A stretch of DNA of 37,159 nucleotides, from positions 1-37,159 of the forward strand of contig CAIRBP010000014.1 in NCBI GenBank assembly GCA_903876885.1. Reading direction: 5' to 3'. Positions 34,394 through 37,159 of the stretch are shown here, piece after piece. Both the position numbers and the translations under genes were made by a program. The notes under the pieces were generated by a model, which saw only the letters and a list, made by a program, of their open reading frames with translations, was not told the origin of the DNA and made no database searches. Every line of letters starts with the position of its first letter. Within the stretch, counting starts at the first letter, position 1. The DNA comes from an uncultured Burkholderiales bacterium. GTDB lineage: Bacteria; Pseudomonadota; Gammaproteobacteria; Burkholderiales; Burkholderiaceae_C.

Positions 34394-34972
34394 CCTGCAA
34401 ATAATGTTTTGTATATATTCAGCACCCTAATTGCTGAGTCACTTTAATTGATTATGGGCTAATTAGAACTTCAAGTGCTTGCTAAATAAATACGTTTAAA
34501 TTTAAATTCTTATCAAATTATGTCATTAATTAATAGTTCACCGCAGCACTTTCTAAGAGTTTGAGTTTATTGTTCACTTACTACCTAATTTACGTACTTC
34601 ATTGAACTTAGAGTTTATTTAATTTATCCCATCCAATTCAATACGTCTTTTAATTTTGCTCTCAATACTAAGCATTTTCATCAATACCTATACACCCTAA
34701 AGATTACTTATTTCAATTTTCTTATCTGAAATAAACCAGTCTATTGGACTGCTTATCTGCTCCCCTTTTAATTTGAAGTAAATTCCAATACTTGCGGATT
34801 TTTCCATCATCTTGAATTTACTGTCTTTACCGCCATAATTTCTATATAAATCAATGATTTAGATCACCACGTCATCAAATTGACACTTTCTGAATTCACA
34901 ATAAAGATTACCCTGCACCTTTTTTATCCATCCGGCGTTTCGGTTTGGTTTTTAAATATTTCAAATTTATAC
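34394..34972. other. AT-rich region without genes between bactofilin and the secreted unknown
   Basis: The 579 bases hold no supportable gene. Near 34419-34437 is an inverted repeat TCAGCA/TGCTGA upstream of bactofilin. At 34855-34866 the palindrome TGAT-TTAG-ATCA has the core of an FNR box. TTGACA at 34880-34885 with AAAGAT 17 bases on (34903-34908) is a possible promoter for the secreted-protein/phosphatase pair. Confidence 0.6.
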
Positions 34973-35461
34973 ATGCAGATTTCCTCTTTTTTAAAGAAAC
35001 CAATTTTTTTCCTTCTTGCTTTTGGATTTACGACATTTGTTTTTTCTCAGACCACAACATCTGTTAAAGAAATTTTAGTAAACACACCCGTTGCTGATTT
35101 ACACCGAGTTTTTAGAACACCCATTTCTAGCAAAGGCCTTGAATTTGATGAATCAATTATGGTGCTCAATAACAGCGTGGTACAAATGACTGGGTTTATG
35201 GTCAAAACAGATGAACCTGAAATCGGTGAATTCTTACTATCTATACGGCCTGTTGAGCTTAATAGACACGCGGATGGAGACGCGAACGATCTACCTCCAT
35301 CTACAGTCAGCGTTTTGTTAGATCCATCCCAAGCTAATTTAACCGTCCCTTACTCGCAAGGTCTACACACTTTCAAAGGCGTCTTAAGTTTAGGACGTTT
35401 TGAGAGCTCAAGCAACTCGGTTTCCTGGATTAGGCTTCAGCTGCCCGTTTTAAATAATTAG
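34973..35461 (+). CDS. Small secreted protein of unknown function, paired with alkaline phosphatase
   Basis: The 162-residue protein starts at ATG 34973 (MQISSFLKKPIFFLL) and has a clear Sec signal peptide ending near VFSQT. A longer frame to 34880 has no signal-like N-terminus and no ribosome site. The mature domain has the pattern VVQMTGFMVKTDEPEIGEFLLS, then DGDANDLPPSTVSVLLDPS. This recalls DUF3299-type proteins (a G-F/Y-M-x-P strand and an FLL motif) but is not a firm match. It ends 55 bp before the alkaline phosphatase gene on the same strand and probably shares its transcript, so a role in phosphate or phosphoester handling is possible. Confidence 0.75.
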   Translation: MQISSFLKKPIFFLLAFGFTTFVFSQTTTSVKEILVNTPVADLHRVFRTPISSKGLEFDESIMVLNNSVVQMTGFMVKTDEPEIGEFLLSIRPVELNRHADGDANDLPPSTVSVLLDPSQANLTVPYSQGLHTFKGVLSLGRFESSSNSVSWIRLQLPVLNN

Positions 35462-35516
35462 CTTATTGTTATTTTTCTACGTATTCATTTTTTTATTTTC
35501 ATGTTTAGGAACTTAA

Positions 35517-37159
35517 ATGAAATTAAACCCCTCCGCCTCGACAGTTTTCTCCACTAAAGCTGCATTCTTAGGCTTTCTTTTGGTTCAAGGTATTGCTACT
35601 GCAGCACCGTCAGTTACTAGACTCACTCCGCCAAGCGAGCTATTTAGCAGCGGCCGTAGTAACCCAGTAATAGCCCGCTTTTTACCCGATCAACGCTTTG
35701 ATCTACAAGCCACCATTAAGTTAGATGATGACAACAAGACCATCTCAAGCGCTAAATTCTTAATTGACGGTGCATTAATCAAGCAAGATGTTGCACTTAA
35801 AACTTGTAATATCGGCTGTCTCCCTAATATTTCAAAGAGCTCAGTAATAGCCACAGTTAGGGCCGTTTCACTAATGAAGCCAGGAATACATACCTTCAAC
35901 GTTGAAGGCACTCAAAACGATGGTCAGTCCTTCAACGCTAGTGGAAATTTTGAAATTGTTCCGCTTATTCCCGGGGGCCAAAAGGTTAAAAATATAGTTA
36001 TTTTGCTCGGAGACGGCATGGGCTCGGCCCAAAGAACTGCAGCTAGGATTGTTTCCCAAGGTTATGCACAAGGCAAGTCCATTTCCCCCCTTGCCATGGA
36101 TACTTTCCCAGTTACAGGTTTAGTCAAGACGTCCTCACTAAATTCACTGGTGACTGACTCATCCCCCGGCATGTCCTCTTACGTTACTGGTAATAAGAGT
36201 AACAATAATGAGGAAGGTGTATTTCCTGATGACACGGTCGATAACTTTGACAACCCTAGAGTTGAGTACTTGAGCGAATACCTAAAGCGCACCCAAGGAA
36301 AGTCCTTAGGGCTTGTAACTACTGCGGATGTTTTTGATGCAACGCCGGCTGCTAATGCGGTTCATACTAGTAACAGGGGTGCCGGAACGGGTATCGTAGA
36401 TCAATATCTGGATGACAGAAAACTAACTGGTTTGTCCGTTTTGATGGGTGGTGGACGCAAATGGTTTTTACCAGCCCAAACACCTGGCTCCGCTCGCAGT
36501 GATAAATCAGATTACGAATTCTCCACCACTGATCTACATACAAGCGCAATCGTTAAGCGCTGGGGAGCGTCAAATGGTCAATTAGACAAAGACCGCGATC
36601 TGATAGCTGATTTTCAACGCTCAGGATTTCAATACGTGTCTGATAAGACCTCCCTTGGCGCGCTAGACCTTACAAAAACAGATCGCCTACTCGGCTTATT
36701 TGCTTTGTCCAACATGAATGTTGCACTCGACAAAATTGATGGCAGAAGAAGTAATTCCAAAGGTGTAAAAGGCCGAGTGGTAGACGATTTTGGTTTTCCT
36801 GACCAACCCATGCTTGATGAAATGACACAGTCAGCACTCTCTGTGCTTGAGAAAAATAAAAATGGGTTTTTCCTAATGGTTGAAGGAGCCTCCATTGATA
36901 AACAAGCTCATAACATGGACACAGAACGATGGATCTTAGACACAATTGAATTTGATAAAACAGTTCAACTAGTTCAGTCCTACGCTAAAAAGAATAAAAA
37001 CACTCTGGTCATCGTTACGGCAGATCACGAATGTTCTGGTGTTGCGTTAATTGGTGGATCAATGGTTTCAGATGCCAAACTCCAAGAGCTGGTCAAAGAA
37101 GGTGGGTCGGCCAATCTTCGAGATAAAGTAGTTGGTATTTACGAAAAGGCAGGATTTCC
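35517..37159 (+). CDS. Alkaline phosphatase, N-terminal 547 residues (cut by window edge)
   Basis: The open frame starts at ATG 35517 with AGGAAC upstream and runs to the window end without a stop. A signal peptide (FLGFLLVQGIATAA) is followed by an Ig-like N-terminal domain of about 130 residues. The PhoA-type catalytic domain has the metal Asp166 in LLGDGMGSAQR, the nucleophile Ser215 after Asp214 (VTDSSPGMSSYVTGNKSNN), LGLVTTADVFDATPA, FLMVEGASIDKQAHN (metal ligands) and TADHE with Asp503-His504. It hydrolyses phosphomonoesters in the periplasm or outside the cell. The Ig-like module is not in E. coli PhoA. It is preceded by the small secreted gene. The C-terminus is outside the window. 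Confidence 0.93.
   Translation, partial: MKLNPSASTVFSTKAAFLGFLLVQGIATAAPSVTRLTPPSELFSSGRSNPVIARFLPDQRFDLQATIKLDDDNKTISSAKFLIDGALIKQDVALKTCNIGCLPNISKSSVIATVRAVSLMKPGIHTFNVEGTQNDGQSFNASGNFEIVPLIPGGQKVKNIVILLGDGMGSAQRTAARIVSQGYAQGKSISPLAMDTFPVTGLVKTSSLNSLVTDSSPGMSSYVTGNKSNNNEEGVFPDDTVDNFDNPRVEYLSEYLKRTQGKSLGLVTTADVFDATPAANAVHTSNRGAGTGIVDQYLDDRKLTGLSVLMGGGRKWFLPAQTPGSARSDKSDYEFSTTDLHTSAIVKRWGASNGQLDKDRDLIADFQRSGFQYVSDKTSLGALDLTKTDRLLGLFALSNMNVALDKIDGRRSNSKGVKGRVVDDFGFPDQPMLDEMTQSALSVLEKNKNGFFLMVEGASIDKQAHNMDTERWILDTIEFDKTVQLVQSYAKKNKNTLVIVTADHECSGVALIGGSMVSDAKLQELVKEGGSANLRDKVVGIYEKAGF

Overview
The window reads as a chromosomal segment of a betaproteobacterium of the order Burkholderiales, most like Comamonadaceae. 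This rests on protein character (long N-terminal extension on YihA, MetK wording, a Bug-type solute receptor, MsrPQ) and on gene order. The block mla - gltDB - dgt - aroB - aroK - mrcA - cyaY - lptM - lysA follows the familiar Burkholderiales order. Base composition looks moderate for the order, and 29.7-35.0 kb looks clearly AT-richer than the rest (judged by eye, not computed).

Left block (1-15.1 kb, minus strand). aroK-aroB-dgt are joined by short overlaps. A DUF1415 protein, a METTL25-like methyltransferase and a divergent REP-associated (RAYT) transposase-like gene follow. Then come gltB-gltD (NADPH glutamate synthase) and mlaF-mlaE-mlaD-mlaA-mlaC (retrograde phospholipid transport), the last running off the window edge. 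Two REP-like hairpins with a shared GGGGTCAG core lie beside the RAYT gene and in front of the mla operon.

Middle block (15.1-26.7 kb). mrcA (PBP1A) runs rightwards. The pil genes that normally separate it from aroK are absent. cyaY (minus) is divergent from lptM-like and lysA (plus). msrPQ (methionine sulfoxide repair) and a cytochrome c4 follow on minus, yihA on plus, and two tandem lipid A-type acyltransferases on minus, divergent from metK.

The most notable feature is the metK leader (25291-25452). It has three hairpins, then two mutually exclusive structures. One is a 10-bp hairpin. The other is a long hairpin whose 3' arm contains the metK Shine-Dalgarno and runs into eight Ts just before the ATG. 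This is the layout of a riboswitch or attenuator, and I do not recognise its aptamer as a known SAM or SAH class.

Right block (26.8-37.2 kb). An acyl-CoA synthetase and an orphan Bug receptor form a pair. An AT-rich accessory group follows: a 126-aa unknown, a small winged-helix protein, a DUF1269/GSP17M-like membrane protein, a triple-BON protein, a phasin-like protein, an 80-aa unknown, an FNR-type regulator with all four [4Fe-4S] cysteines, and a bactofilin. It looks like an oxygen- or stress-responsive group around FNR. The window ends with a small secreted unknown and a truncated (window edge) alkaline phosphatase. No tRNA, rRNA, CRISPR array or intact insertion sequence was seen.
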